NCBI GenBank assembly: GCA_024280775.1
Contig: JAJRPM010000003.1
Span: 1-64,000 of the forward strand
Length of the DNA: 64,000 bases
Source of the DNA: Candidatus Zixiibacteriota bacterium
GTDB taxonomy: Bacteria > Zixibacteria > MSB-5A5 > GN15 > JACZUZ01
Direction: 5' to 3'
A model generated the notes under the pieces. It was not told the DNA's origin. It worked only from the letters and a program-made list of their open reading frames with translations, and searched no databases. Made by a program: the position numbers and the translations under genes. Of the stretch, positions 1 to 8,447 are shown piece after piece; the first letter of the stretch is position 1, and each line of letters starts with the position of its first letter.

Positions 1-199
1 AGTGATCTTCGGGGATGAATGAATCCAATGAAGGCAAAAGCATCATCGAATTCTCGGAATAATTTCGTTTCGTTTGCATAAAAGAATCTATTGATTCAAT
101 ATCCAAAATACCAATACTTTATCAACAGGCCCGAAGGCGGGTATCCAGTCAAGTAGCTTGGCTGAGTAGGTTAGGAGCCCTGTGCTCCCGACGTTTTGT
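1..199. other. Non-coding flank with palindromic repeats
   Basis: I see no convincing gene here. At 131-147 there is a CCCGAAGGCGGG palindrome followed by TATCC, a form common in dispersed repeats. At 166-194 lies a GTAG-headed hairpin, listed separately. The rest is AT-rich. The only neighbour is a gene ending at 200 on the minus strand, so this is also its 3' flank and may terminate its transcript. Confidence 0.5.
166..194 (+). repeat. REP-like element, GTAG head plus hairpin
   Basis: A GTAG tetranucleotide at 166-169 is followed by a stem-loop with arms GTTAGGAGC and GCTCCCGAC (one G-T wobble and one mismatch) around loop CCTGT. The layout of GTAG plus imperfect palindrome matches REP elements recognised by RAYT transposases. 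Three related copies, with a GTAGGTCGGGTTCC head, occur on the minus strand near 16.2, 17.3 and 25.7 kb, and a RAYT gene is at 29.7 kb. It could also serve as terminator for the minus-strand gene ending at 200. That this copy belongs to the same family is inference from the shared head. Confidence 0.5.
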
Positions 200-541
200 C
201 TACAAGAAATACTTTCTCTCTCTAAGAATAGTACCGAAAAATACCAAGCTTGCAATCATAGGGAAATAAATGGCGTTGCCGAAAACTTCTCGAAACACAA
301 ATAGAGCTACAATGCTATTCAAAATGAAAACTCCATTGTAGAACATTCCAAAGTTCGCCGCCCATCCCGTTCTCTTCCACACCGGATACAAGAACAACAA
401 CGGTGAGACAACATCAATCACCGTCACGACAATCGCCGCCGAGGCTCCTGTCATCAGTAATCCGGCTGGCGTGGCCCGGACATTTGTCCGGGTTTCAGAT
501 CCGTCAACATGTGCTTCACCTGTAAGTTTTTGTAGTGTCAT
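200..541 (-). CDS. Small multi-pass membrane protein, unknown function
   Basis: The product is 113 residues with about three hydrophobic segments (roughly residues 29-50, 58-82 and 90-107) and a polar N-terminus. The frame is open further upstream, but a longer form would overlap the SRPBCC gene. The ATG at 541 has GAGG three bases upstream and leaves a 65-base gap, so I chose it. It follows the ArsR and SRPBCC genes on the same strand and may be co-transcribed. I do not recognise the family with certainty; small DoxX-like or DUF membrane proteins often travel with SRPBCC genes. Function unknown. Confidence 0.6.
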   Translation of the reverse strand: MTLQKLTGEAHVDGSETRTNVRATPAGLLMTGASAAIVVTVIDVVSPLLFLYPVWKRTGWAANFGMFYNGVFILNSIVALFVFREVFGNAIYFPMIASLVFFGTILRERKYFL

Positions 542-606
542 GTCCTCAGGCCTGAAGCTCGACCAGCTTAGCCGCAGGGTCCAAGGCCTAGACGAAACTA
601 GAAAGA

Positions 607-1065
607 CTACGCCTCCAACCAAGCCTCCATTTTGCCGACGAACATTGTCCAACCCTGCGTGTGCGGTTCGACCCACTCTTCGGGGAGTTGCTCATGCGTT
701 AATATCAACTCGGTTCCGTTGCCGTGCTTGTGGAAGTTGATTGTCACTAGCGTTTCTTTTTCATTGGTGTTCTTTGAACTCCAGGTGAATTGAATTGTAT
801 TGGGTCTATCGAGAATTCGATATTCGCCAGTGTGCGGCAGGTCTTCGCCTTCGTGTTTCATTACAATTTCGAATTTGCCACCAACCTGTACATCCTGCTG
901 GTAACTCCAGTCACGAATACGGCCCATGAACCAGCTTTGGAATTTTGACGAATCAGCCCAGGCGTCATAGGCTTCCTCTGGTGTGGCATTGATGATTCGC
1001 CGCAAGGTCAGACTTGTCTTGGTCATCTCCACTTTGTTAGTTGATTCGTTGGTTGCATTAGTCAT
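607..1065 (-). CDS. SRPBCC (AHSA1-like) domain protein
   Basis: This 152-residue protein has the START/AHSA1-like pattern. After a short polar N-terminus, residues 18-35 read as the strand-helix 'LTLRRIINATPEEAYDAW', followed by 'GGKFEIVMKHEGED' and 'GEYRILDRPNTIQFTW'. The C-terminal helix is amphipathic and ends 'GWTMFVGKMEAWLEA'. The family is a helix-grip fold binding hydrophobic ligands or acting as a co-chaperone-like module. Its ATG overlaps the ArsR stop by one base (TAATG), so the two are translationally coupled. An ArsR regulator plus SRPBCC protein is a very common bacterial pair, and the SRPBCC protein may sense or process the signal; that role is inference. Confidence 0.88.
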   Translation of the reverse strand: MTNATNESTNKVEMTKTSLTLRRIINATPEEAYDAWADSSKFQSWFMGRIRDWSYQQDVQVGGKFEIVMKHEGEDLPHTGEYRILDRPNTIQFTWSSKNTNEKETLVTINFHKHGNGTELILTHEQLPEEWVEPHTQGWTMFVGKMEAWLEA

Positions 1066-1439
1066 TATGTCGCGCCCCTTTTAGGTTTATTGACTTTTGT
1101 TTTTGATTTGTTCTTTTCTTTCTTTTGCTGGCTTAGGAATTTCTCGAAATCGTCAAGTTTGCTGTCCCAGAAACGACTGTAATGTTCAAGCCATTTGGCG
1201 GCGGCTTGCATTGAGTCGGCTTTGATTCGGCAAGTCCGCACCCGGCCGACTTTTTCACTGGCTATCAATCCGGCGTCTTCCAGCACACCGATATGTTTAT
1301 GAATCGCCGGAAGAGACATAGAAAACGGCTTGGCCAGTTCTGTAACAGAGATCGGCCCTCCAGAAAGTCTATCAACTATTGCCCGGCGGGTAGGGTCGGC
1401 CAGAGCGGCAAATGTATTGTCTAATCGTTGCGTATCCAT
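1065..1439 (-). CDS. ArsR-family transcriptional repressor
   Basis: This is a 124-residue winged helix-turn-helix protein. The motif 'FAALADPTRRAIVDRLSGG' (residues 10-28) is the classical ArsR N-terminal helix, followed by 'ISVTELAKPFSMSLPAIHKHIGVLEDAGLI', the recognition helix. No CxC metal-binding pair is seen in helix alpha-3, so it is probably the non-metal, SRPBCC-associated subfamily. The tail is lysine-rich (about residues 105-120). A perfect inverted repeat lies directly before its start and overlaps the predicted -10 box, which points to autorepression. The SRPBCC gene downstream is coupled through TAATG. Confidence 0.92.
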   Translation of the reverse strand: MDTQRLDNTFAALADPTRRAIVDRLSGGPISVTELAKPFSMSLPAIHKHIGVLEDAGLIASEKVGRVRTCRIKADSMQAAAKWLEHYSRFWDSKLDDFEKFLSQQKKEKNKSKTKVNKPKRGAT

Positions 1440-1454
1440 ACTTAACCGTTAAGT
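1440..1454 (-). promoter_or_regulatory. Palindromic operator of the ArsR gene
   Basis: ACTTAAC and GTTAAGT form a perfect inverted repeat with seven-base arms around a single C, ending one base before the ArsR start codon. A further TTAAGT half-copy follows. The position over the -10 region and transcription start fits an ArsR dimer site for autoregulation. No binding data are implied. Confidence 0.6.
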
Positions 1455-1479
1455 TAAGTGTCGCCTGGATGCTTGTCAA
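1451..1479 (-). promoter_or_regulatory. Sigma-70-type promoter of ArsR-SRPBCC operon
   Basis: On the minus strand a perfect -35 box TTGACA (1474-1479) is followed after 17 bases by TAACTT (1451-1456) as -10. The start point would fall near 1444, about five bases before the ATG at 1439. The transcript would then be nearly leaderless, and no Shine-Dalgarno sequence is visible there. The operator overlaps the -10 box and start site. Confidence 0.55.
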
Positions 1480-1511
1480 GCCTTTTCGAGAGTGAATAAC
1501 ATTTCATGCCC

Positions 1512-1585
1512 AGCGAAGCGAAGTATCTTGTTGTATATTAATGGGATGAAGCGATGGAAGACTCTTCGCTACGCTCAGAGTGACA
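1512..1585. repeat. Inverted pair of 'CHSERSEES'-type dispersed repeats
   Basis: An 18-base arm at 1512-1529 (AGCGAAGCGAAGTATCTT) is matched in inverted orientation, 15 of 18, by a copy ending in GCTCAGAGTGACA at 1585. This GC-pattern repeat reads as CHSERSEES in one translated frame and is widespread in uncultured bacteria. A second single copy is at 26243-26272. It lies just upstream of the permease start at 1593, so it is part of that gene's 5' region. Confidence 0.65.
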
Positions 1586-1592
1586 AGGCGCC

Positions 1593-2522
1593 ATGAATTC
1601 GACTAACCTATTGACAGCAATCGCATCGGAGTTTATCTCCTTGACTCTCACCGTCTTGCCGTATTTTGTAATCGGGATATTGGTGGGCGCATTGCTTGAG
1701 ACTTTCACCAGTAAAGATTTTGCCGCTAGGCGAATCGGAGCTGGTTTCTCAGGGGTAATCAAAGCGACTTTCCTGGGAGCTTTTTTGCCGGGGTGCGCTT
1801 GTGCGACAATTCCGATGGCTCGCGGGTTGAAAGCCACCGGAGCGAAGTTGGGTGTGGTATCAGCCTTCATTATGGTTTCGCCATTGCTTAGTCCGCATAC
1901 TTTGTTTTTGAACTATGGCTTGCTGGGATTGCGCTTTACTGTCGCCCGGATTGTGTTTTCACTTTTCGCGGCTATAATCCTTGGATTGATGTTCAATTAC
2001 TTTGAAAAGAAACGATTTGCCGGATTCGTTGACGAAGCGACCCCTGAGAAATCAAACGCACGCGCTTCTGATTGTGAGGATGATTGTGCCTGCGAAACCA
2101 ATGACAAGGTTAGCGGTATGGCGAGATTTTGGTTCAGCGTTAAGAGTATCACGCTCGAGTTAGGAAAGTACTTTGTGCTGGGTCTGTTGATTGCCAGCAT
2201 TCTCTCGGCGTTGATTCATGAGAATGCAATAGCGGAATACATCGGTTCATCCGGTGTTTGGGCCTATGCCTCAGCGGTTGCGATTGGGATTCCTCTTTAT
2301 GTTTGCGAAGGCGAGGAGATTCCAATAGCGGTGTCGCTACTGAAACTCGGGCTTGGTCCGGGTCCAACTTTCGCATTCCTGTTAGGCTCTGTCGGAACTT
2401 GCATCCCGACCTTTATCATGGCCCAAAAGATAATTGGCAAACGTCCAATGCTGGTCTATTTGCTGTTTTGGATTGTCTTTGCTGTTGGCGCAGGGATCCT
2501 CTTTCAGATGTTTAGCTCTTAA
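1593..2522 (+). CDS. Predicted permease, DUF318/SO_0444-type metal efflux
   Basis: The 309-residue product has about eight membrane segments. The hallmark is residues 67-100, with 'GCACATIPMARGLKA' followed by 'SAFIMVSPLLSPHTLFL', and a second, related half containing 'GIPLYVCEGEEIPIAVSLL'. This is the two-repeat DUF318 permease fold. SO_0444-type members are proposed Cu/Zn or arsenical exporters. The central cytoplasmic loop (residues 140-175) is charged and contains clustered cysteines (DCEDDCACE), a plausible metal-binding patch. It is divergent from the ArsR operon. Substrate is inferred from family only. Confidence 0.82.
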   Translation: MNSTNLLTAIASEFISLTLTVLPYFVIGILVGALLETFTSKDFAARRIGAGFSGVIKATFLGAFLPGCACATIPMARGLKATGAKLGVVSAFIMVSPLLSPHTLFLNYGLLGLRFTVARIVFSLFAAIILGLMFNYFEKKRFAGFVDEATPEKSNARASDCEDDCACETNDKVSGMARFWFSVKSITLELGKYFVLGLLIASILSALIHENAIAEYIGSSGVWAYASAVAIGIPLYVCEGEEIPIAVSLLKLGLGPGPTFAFLLGSVGTCIPTFIMAQKIIGKRPMLVYLLFWIVFAVGAGILFQMFSS

Positions 2523-2602
2523 AGACGCCGTGAATTAGTCAATTTGCGTATATAATCATTTCTCTTGCCGAGTGGCGCCCCAGTCAATACTATTAGCGAA
2601 GC

Positions 2603-4495
2603 ATGAATAAACCCAAAGACACATCTTCTCACAGCTCATTTAAGAAGCCGGGTTTTCTTACTAGTAATCGTGGTATAGCGTTGTGGTTGTTCGTTGCCGC
2701 CTTTGCTCTGCGTTTGCTTTTTGTTGCGCAGATTTCCCAGATGCCGACATTCGATCACCCGGTGATGGATGAGGGTTATCATATAGAGCTAACTGATGAG
2801 ATTCTCTCGGGCAAGTTGATACCGGATGCGCCTTTTTATCGCGCGCCGCTGTATCCGTATAGTTTAGCTCTTTTGCGTCTTGTCACTAGTGATAATCTGT
2901 TCGCTGTGCGTGTGATTCAGTCATCGCTGGGGTCGTTGTTGCCGGTTATGATTTTCTTACTGGGGCTTCGTTTGTTCCAGCGAAAAGTGGCCCTCACCGC
3001 CGGAGTAATAGCTGTCCTATATCCGACATTTATTTATTACGACGCCAGCTTGCTAATCACCTCTACTATGACACTATTGTCGATATTGGTGGTGTGGCAA
3101 ACATTTCGCGCAGAGAGGAAATTGACACTTTGGCGCCTAGTGATTCTAGGGGGGCTAATTGGATTGGCGGCGCTGGCGCGGCCGAATATTCTGTTCTTTC
3201 TGCCGGCGCTGGCGATTTGGTTTTGGGTTTATGTTAGGGGGCGATTCCATAACAAAACCAGCAATGCTTTGCTGTCTTATGCGCTGGTTGTTATCAGCGC
3301 TTTGATTGTTATCGCTCCGGTTACGATTCACAATTGGGTTATCACAGGTGACTTAATTCCAATCAGCTGGCAGGGTGGCTATAACTTTTACTTAGGCAAC
3401 AATCATCAGGCAACTGGCTGGTCAGCGACAGCTCCGGGGATAAAGGCTAGTTGGCAGGGCGGGTATCTTGACGCTATCAATATCGCTCAAGACGAGGTTG
3501 GACGTAAACTAAGTGAGAAAGAAATAGATAACTATTGGTGGAGCCGGGGATTTGATGAAGTCCGGACTAATCCTGGAGCGACACTGTCACTAATGGCTAA
3601 AAAAGTTGCCTTTCTATTTAATGGCTTCGAGATACCCAATAACCAAAACTTGTACATAGTTGAGCGTTTTAGCCCGTTGGCGCAGGCGCTCTTTGCGCGC
3701 ACGCCTTTGTTTGTCCCCTTTGGAATAATAGCGCCCTTCGCCATTATCGGGTTTTTGTTTACACTTCGTCGCGCCAGAGAATATATGCCACTGATACTGT
3801 TTGTCGTGAGTTATTCAGCCAGCATTATTTTGTTCTTTGTTTGCGCGCGATATCGTCAGCCGCTGATTCCATTTGCAATTCTACTTGCAGCCTTTGGCTT
3901 TTTTGAAATGCTGAGTTTATTTAAGCGTAAGAAATGGAAGACCATCGCTCCCTATTTAGCGGGACTTGCCGCGCTGTTTGTGTTTTCCAATTACGACTTT
4001 GTTGGATTGGATATTCATTTGCAAAACGCAAATGATCACTTTCTTCTGGGTAAAGCCTATCAGGATCAAAATGAGATCATCAAAGCCGAGACAGAGTATG
4101 AATCAGCATTGGTAGATGTACCGGAATTTGTCGATGCGCATATCAATTTGGGATTGCTGGCGATTTCTCGTCAGGATGCTCTCAGCGCTGAGCGTCACTT
4201 TGGCGCGGCGCTCAAAACTGACCCAAACAACTCACTGGCGCTGATAAATCTTGCTATGTCACTGATGCAGCGCGATAAGCTTGCCGAATCACAGCGCCTG
4301 CTGGAGCGCGCCAGCAGAATCGATGCGCTCGACTACAATATCCAGTATCGGCTGGGTTTGGTATATCATCTGCAGGAACGCTACCAAGAAGCGCGCGCCA
4401 GCTATATTCAAACTCTCAAACTTAATCCAGATTTTGCGCCAGCTAAAGAGAATCTGAAAATTGTTGAGGGCGCGATACAGAACCCACGTAACTAA
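2603..4495 (+). CDS. Membrane glycosyltransferase (GT39-like) with C-terminal TPRs
   Basis: This is a 630-residue integral membrane protein. After a first membrane segment (residues 25-45) comes the luminal motif 'MDEGYHIELTDEIL' with an acidic pair typical of PMT/ArnT-like GT-C enzymes, then about ten more membrane helices to residue ~465. Residues 475-620 are tetratricopeptide repeats ('FLLGKAYQDQNEIIKAETEYESAL', and three more). GT-C enzymes transfer sugars from polyprenyl-phosphate carriers to proteins or lipids outside the membrane. GT39-plus-TPR fusions occur widely in FCB and PVC bacteria. Acceptor unknown. It faces the GT87 operon tail-to-tail. Confidence 0.8.
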   Translation: MNKPKDTSSHSSFKKPGFLTSNRGIALWLFVAAFALRLLFVAQISQMPTFDHPVMDEGYHIELTDEILSGKLIPDAPFYRAPLYPYSLALLRLVTSDNLFAVRVIQSSLGSLLPVMIFLLGLRLFQRKVALTAGVIAVLYPTFIYYDASLLITSTMTLLSILVVWQTFRAERKLTLWRLVILGGLIGLAALARPNILFFLPALAIWFWVYVRGRFHNKTSNALLSYALVVISALIVIAPVTIHNWVITGDLIPISWQGGYNFYLGNNHQATGWSATAPGIKASWQGGYLDAINIAQDEVGRKLSEKEIDNYWWSRGFDEVRTNPGATLSLMAKKVAFLFNGFEIPNNQNLYIVERFSPLAQALFARTPLFVPFGIIAPFAIIGFLFTLRRAREYMPLILFVVSYSASIILFFVCARYRQPLIPFAILLAAFGFFEMLSLFKRKKWKTIAPYLAGLAALFVFSNYDFVGLDIHLQNANDHFLLGKAYQDQNEIIKAETEYESALVDVPEFVDAHINLGLLAISRQDALSAERHFGAALKTDPNNSLALINLAMSLMQRDKLAESQRLLERASRIDALDYNIQYRLGLVYHLQERYQEARASYIQTLKLNPDFAPAKENLKIVEGAIQNPRN

Positions 4496-4514
4496 CGAGT
4501 GTTAGAGGCGCTAT

Positions 4515-5096
4515 TCAAAAAGGCCTGCGCCGGAACACTGTCTGTCTTTCCCACATTTCTTCGCCTGGCTCATCCTCTTTTGTCGAAAGAGCTCCCAGCA
4601 ACAGACAAGTCAAACCGGCGGTGAACAGGGCCCCGGTGATTCCTCCGGCGACAATTCGCTTGGCGGTATATGAGCTTTCGTTACGCTCTGCTAGAGTCAA
4701 GAAACTGGCGTTCTTAGACTTTAGCGCCACCAGCTCACAAGGCTGACAGGTTTCAATTTTCCCCAAATCTGTTTTTCGTATAGTGAAATCAACTTCCATA
4801 CCGGAAGTGAACTCATCCTTGAATTGCTGATAGTGAAACGGTCTGAATCCCGGAGAAGTGAACTCTGAACAATAGCCGTCGATTTCAAAAGTCAGCAACA
4901 GCGAAGATTTGAAAAATGAACGATGCATCGCGCTTATGTTCCCATGGAGAACTACTGCGTCACTAGGCTCTATCAGCTCAGGATGTAGCGCTTCATTGAG
5001 AGTGAACAGGGAAAGAAAGACAAATACCCCGGCAAATGAAAACAACATCGCTCGAGGCAGGCGCCATGATTTGACTTTGTGCCTGATATAGCTCAT
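4515..5096 (-). CDS. Hypothetical membrane-anchored protein
   Basis: The 193-residue protein starts with a positively charged stretch and one signal-anchor helix (about residues 15-37), then a mostly beta domain with four cysteines ('YCSEF', 'CQPCEL'). A second membrane helix follows near residues 148-172. The ATG at 5096 is eight bases after the stop of the upstream GT87 gene. A GTG at 5126 in the same frame would overlap that gene and has no better ribosome site. It probably belongs to the same operon. The layout recalls DUF3592-type proteins, but I cannot assign it. Confidence 0.6.
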   Translation of the reverse strand: MSYIRHKVKSWRLPRAMLFSFAGVFVFLSLFTLNEALHPELIEPSDAVVLHGNISAMHRSFFKSSLLLTFEIDGYCSEFTSPGFRPFHYQQFKDEFTSGMEVDFTIRKTDLGKIETCQPCELVALKSKNASFLTLAERNESSYTAKRIVAGGITGALFTAGLTCLLLGALSTKEDEPGEEMWERQTVFRRRPF

Positions 5097-5103
5097 TGAT
5101 TTC

Positions 5104-6339
5104 TTACCCGATCGCCTCGTTGTCACCTGCGAGATTGGTTTCAGCGCTCTCGTTCAACAGATGTAAAACACCATAGTAGATTCCAAGTATCCCCAAAAAC
5201 CTCAAGGGTGTGGCTTTGAACAACTGACCTAAGTGTAATACGGCAAAGGCTGAAATCAAAATCCGTGAAGTGTTTTCCTGCCACAGTGATTTGCCCTGCT
5301 CCAAAAGTTCACGGCAGTGCGCCAATGCAACTATCAAGGGAAACATTAGTATCAACAAATGATGCGACTCCGACATGGGAAAGACTAGCGGAACAATACT
5401 TGTAAACAACGCAAAGACTATAAGTTTCTGCTCTGCAGATATGTTTCTGCTCTGTCTTTGAAAAAACAGGAACACAGGAATCGACAATAACAAAGTCAGC
5501 GCTCCTGTAAGAGCTACTCGTAGTACTGCCGGCAATTGCAATGCAAAGGCATGTGTCACAGTTGACAGTAGTGAAAATGAGCGATAGCCAAGGCCTGCCT
5601 CTTTGCGGGTTAGGGCTGTGGTGACTTCGCTGAAATAGCTTTTGTAGTAGAGGAGCGCATCAGGCGCTACCAACAGCGGAATCCCGATTATCAGCAATGG
5701 CACAGTGAGAGAGAACACAAGAACAGTGCGATAACGTCTCTGCGCCAGCGCATATAGTATCAATATCGCCGGAGCCAGCTTGACTGACGCCGCGACTGCC
5801 AGGATCACACCCGCGAGTGTCGACTTCCCTGTTTCAAGCAGAACAAAATATGCCGCTATTAAGCCAATAACTAAGAGATTTATCTGACTGTTTAAGAATT
5901 CATCCTGAAGAAACGGATGCAGGGCTACAATCATCAGAGCGATGAGAGTCCAATCTCTCTGCTTGTCTAGTGGACATCGTAACACATACCATGGCTTTCT
6001 TAAACGACTGGTTGTAGCTGTGAGCCCCCAAAAGAACGCGGCAAATGACAACAGCGCCCAAACACTGGCAATCACATATTTTGCAATGACACTCTTGCCA
6101 ATGAGCGCTAATGGATACAGCGTTACTGCCAGGAACAGAGGATATATATATCCCGCTCGCTCCTGATGATACGGATTCACTCCGTGGAAAAGTTCATCAG
6201 AGGCATTCAAGTATATGGTAAGGTCGTTGCCAGTGGGTCGATTGAAATTCCGCATGGATTGATAAACAAAGAGGGCCACCGAAACAGCAGCGAAAAGAAT
6301 TATGAATCTCTGCAATATTTTTTTCTGAGATGCGCTCAT
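5104..6339 (-). CDS. GT87-family (DUF2029) mannosyltransferase-like membrane protein
   Basis: This 411-residue protein has about ten membrane helices. After the first helix is the luminal region 'NPYHQERAGYIYPLFLAVTLYPLAL', and later 'AASVKLAPAILILYALAQRRYR' and 'MSESHHLLILMFPLI'. These are the signatures of GT87 polyprenyl-phosphomannose-dependent mannosyltransferases. It is a GT-C enzyme of the cytoplasmic membrane, likely adding sugars to a lipid- or cell-wall-linked glycan. I chose the ATG at 6339; a GTG at 6354 is an alternative, and neither has a strong ribosome site. rsmE lies upstream on the same strand, 31 bases away. Confidence 0.8.
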   Translation of the reverse strand: MSASQKKILQRFIILFAAVSVALFVYQSMRNFNRPTGNDLTIYLNASDELFHGVNPYHQERAGYIYPLFLAVTLYPLALIGKSVIAKYVIASVWALLSFAAFFWGLTATTSRLRKPWYVLRCPLDKQRDWTLIALMIVALHPFLQDEFLNSQINLLVIGLIAAYFVLLETGKSTLAGVILAVAASVKLAPAILILYALAQRRYRTVLVFSLTVPLLIIGIPLLVAPDALLYYKSYFSEVTTALTRKEAGLGYRSFSLLSTVTHAFALQLPAVLRVALTGALTLLLSIPVFLFFQRQSRNISAEQKLIVFALFTSIVPLVFPMSESHHLLILMFPLIVALAHCRELLEQGKSLWQENTSRILISAFAVLHLGQLFKATPLRFLGILGIYYGVLHLLNESAETNLAGDNEAIG

Positions 6340-6370
6340 CAAGGGAAAGTACACGCATCGGTGTCACGGG

Positions 6371-7123
6371 TCAAACAATAGTGTTGGCCAAGGTAACTTG
6401 CGCCAGCGAGGCGGTCAAAGCATGCTCAACCCGCAAAACCCAGGGCCCCAGACAGAAAGGTGTGAACCCCAGCCGGCGCCAGTGTTCAACCTCGTAGTCT
6501 ATCCAGCCTCCCTCCGGGCCGATAGAGATAGTTACATGCTTAGCCGTTTTGAGTTGCGGTAGCTCCAGAACAGTGGCAGAAGTGTCCATATCCGCTAGCA
6601 ACAATACATTGTCATCGCTGGAAGCCAGCTCAAGATCCGGCCAGGTATCCTCGACAAAGGGACGAAACAACTGGTGCAAAGTTATCTGCGGAAGGCTTGT
6701 GAGTTTCCCTTGTGACAGGCCTTCCAGCAAGTAAGGCAATTGATTCTCCGGCTCCATCATTGGGGATTGCAAATAGCTTTTTTCGGTGCGATTGGCGCGA
6801 ACCAAATGCAGTTGACTCACTCCCATCATGGCGGAAGTCAGAAGAATCTTCTTGAGAGTTTGCGGGCGCGGTACAGCACAGATAATATCAATTGTCGGTG
6901 ATATTACCGGAGCCGGTTGTGTCTGCTTAACATGAAGCTTAACCGTTGATTCGTCAATAGATTCAATCTCCGCTACACCAACAGGACCGTTCAACAGGCC
7001 GATTTCCACAGTCGAACCAGGCGTACACTTTAGCACAGAGATGATATGCTCGGCCCGCTTGTCTGAGAGTTCATAGTGACCATCGGCGAGAGCATCCGCT
7101 TCTGTGAGAATGATTAAGTTCAT
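6371..7123 (-). CDS. rsmE: 16S rRNA m3U1498 methyltransferase RsmE
   Basis: The 250-residue protein matches RsmE length. An N-terminal PUA-like domain (residues 1-72, 'RAEHIISVLKCTPGSTVEIG') precedes a SPOUT methyltransferase domain. The trefoil-knot AdoMet site is seen at 'ISIGPEGGWIDYEVEHWRR' and 'LGPWVLRVEHALTASLAQ', where standard family members have LGxRILRxETA. W-V replaces R-I in that motif, a mild divergence. It methylates N3 of U1498 in the 30S decoding centre. It heads the minus-strand run of rsmE, GT87 gene and a small membrane protein. Confidence 0.93.
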   Translation of the reverse strand: MNLIILTEADALADGHYELSDKRAEHIISVLKCTPGSTVEIGLLNGPVGVAEIESIDESTVKLHVKQTQPAPVISPTIDIICAVPRPQTLKKILLTSAMMGVSQLHLVRANRTEKSYLQSPMMEPENQLPYLLEGLSQGKLTSLPQITLHQLFRPFVEDTWPDLELASSDDNVLLLADMDTSATVLELPQLKTAKHVTISIGPEGGWIDYEVEHWRRLGFTPFCLGPWVLRVEHALTASLAQVTLANTIV

Positions 7124-7162
7124 GGGATGCGATGAGTGGAGACAGCCTCCAGCACTGAGTTC

Positions 7163-7702
7163 TTAAGCGGCAGATTTCTTGCGAGTGGATGTCTTGCGAG
7201 ACTTGGAACGTTTTCTGGGCTTCTTAACTTTCAAGATAGTGCCACGACATTTTGCTTTTCCACAAAGGCAAATGTACTGCTGACGTAATTCATCGGGTAG
7301 CTCGCCGATGTGTTCATAGGAATAGTCGTAAGTCAGTTCAGATTCAGGTTGGATGTTCTTAATAGACTCTATGAAAATCCGTCCGCCATCATTTACTGCT
7401 TCGCAATTCGGATCGCAGGAGTGATTTATGTATCGCGCATCACTTCCGATTTTGCCTGCGTCAATGACATTCTCCTCATCTACTTCGAATAGAAAAGTAT
7501 GATGGCGATCCATGCTGTCATCGTCGTAACGTCTGTCAGCCTCGTCTTGTGTGATTCGCTCACCGGTATATTCAATTAGTCGCTGACCGGGACGGATGCG
7601 TTTGGTGGCAAAGACTCCTCTGCCCTGGATTTTGGAATTGCGGACTTCAAATGGGAGGTTCCCAGAGTTGTTGGAGCTGTCTTGGGATTTGGTTTTGGCC
7701 AT
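7163..7702 (-). CDS. SET-domain protein-lysine methyltransferase
   Basis: The 179-residue protein is a compact SET domain. 'SKIQGRGVFATKRIRPGQRLIEYTGERI' opens it (residues 22-50), 'ARYINHSCDPNCEA' gives the NHSCxPN AdoMet/catalytic core, and 'SELTYDYSY' the catalytic tyrosine region. It ends with a post-SET-like cysteine cluster 'YICLCGKAKCRGTI'. The last 22 residues are a lysine/arginine/serine tail that could bind nucleic acid. SET proteins methylate lysines with AdoMet; the bacterial substrate is unknown. Such genes are scattered in bacteria, likely by transfer from eukaryotes or their symbionts. Confidence 0.9.
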   Translation of the reverse strand: MAKTKSQDSSNNSGNLPFEVRNSKIQGRGVFATKRIRPGQRLIEYTGERITQDEADRRYDDDSMDRHHTFLFEVDEENVIDAGKIGSDARYINHSCDPNCEAVNDGGRIFIESIKNIQPESELTYDYSYEHIGELPDELRQQYICLCGKAKCRGTILKVKKPRKRSKSRKTSTRKKSAA

Positions 7703-7952
7703 CGTTATTCTGATTCTTTCAAAGGTGGAGCTGAGAGCTCATTGTGATCTTAACTGTGTTCTTTAACTTGTTCTTGACTGTTGGTTTCTTGCTTGCTGTA
7801 GATTCTAAAACCCGGTCGCATTGTGTCGTGTTCAATGATAGTCGAGTATACCGAATTCTGATTACCGACTAGGAGAAACTAACGCTATTTGGGCAGATGT
7901 AAAGGATTTTTTGGCGCTTGATTCGGAGCGAAATCTTCTCGAAGAAGTCTTG
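7703..7952. other. Intergenic region, nothing identified
   Basis: This 250-base gap between the SET gene start and the end of the next minus-strand gene holds AT-rich sequence, presumably the SET-gene promoter. I found no convincing box pair, hairpin or repeat. Confidence 0.4.
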
Positions 7953-8426
7953 TTACAGCCAACGTCGGACCCGGTCTTTGTAGTTCAAATACTCATCGCC
8001 AAACTTGGAGGCCAGATAGCGTTCTTCACGCATGATTACCCCGAACTGCATTATCAATAAGGCAACTGGCAATACAATTAGCGGCCAGAGCATGGCTTTC
8101 AAGATAGCTACTCCGATATACATCAACGTTAGCGACAAATATAGTGGATTGCGGGTAAAGCGGAATGGACCTCCCGATACGATAGCGGTGGAGGGTTTGT
8201 ATACGTCAATATGCGTCTTGGCGCGTTTCATAGAAATCATACCACCAAATGCCAGCGCTAAGGCCGAACCAACCAGTAGCCAGCCACAGATGCCGCGTAG
8301 CATATGCTCAGGAAATGCGAGAGGAAATCTCCCTTGAATGAAGTATCCCACAGCAAACACCGCGACATAAATCAACGGCGGCGGGGCTATCACCCCCGGT
8401 CTGTCCTTCTTCTCTTTGATATTCAT
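7953..8426 (-). CDS. Isoprenylcysteine/phospholipid methyltransferase-family protein
   Basis: This 157-residue membrane protein has four helices. The C-terminal half carries the family signature 'GGPFRFTRNPLYLSLTLMYIG' followed by 'EERYLASKFGDEYLNYKDRVRRWL'. The RNPxY element and the E-E-x(3)-K-F-G-x-Y-x-Y element form the AdoMet-binding site of ICMT/PEMT-like enzymes. Acceptor in bacteria is generally unknown. It starts 22 bases after the ABC permease stop, so it may be the last gene of that operon. Confidence 0.85.
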   Translation of the reverse strand: MNIKEKKDRPGVIAPPPLIYVAVFAVGYFIQGRFPLAFPEHMLRGICGWLLVGSALALAFGGMISMKRAKTHIDVYKPSTAIVSGGPFRFTRNPLYLSLTLMYIGVAILKAMLWPLIVLPVALLIMQFGVIMREERYLASKFGDEYLNYKDRVRRWL

Positions 8427-8447
8427 AAATTATGACTTTCTATCTGC

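Noticed and set aside
1538..1870. Minus-strand frame reading CHSERSEES
   Set aside because: It arises from the dispersed repeat and runs opposite to the permease gene.
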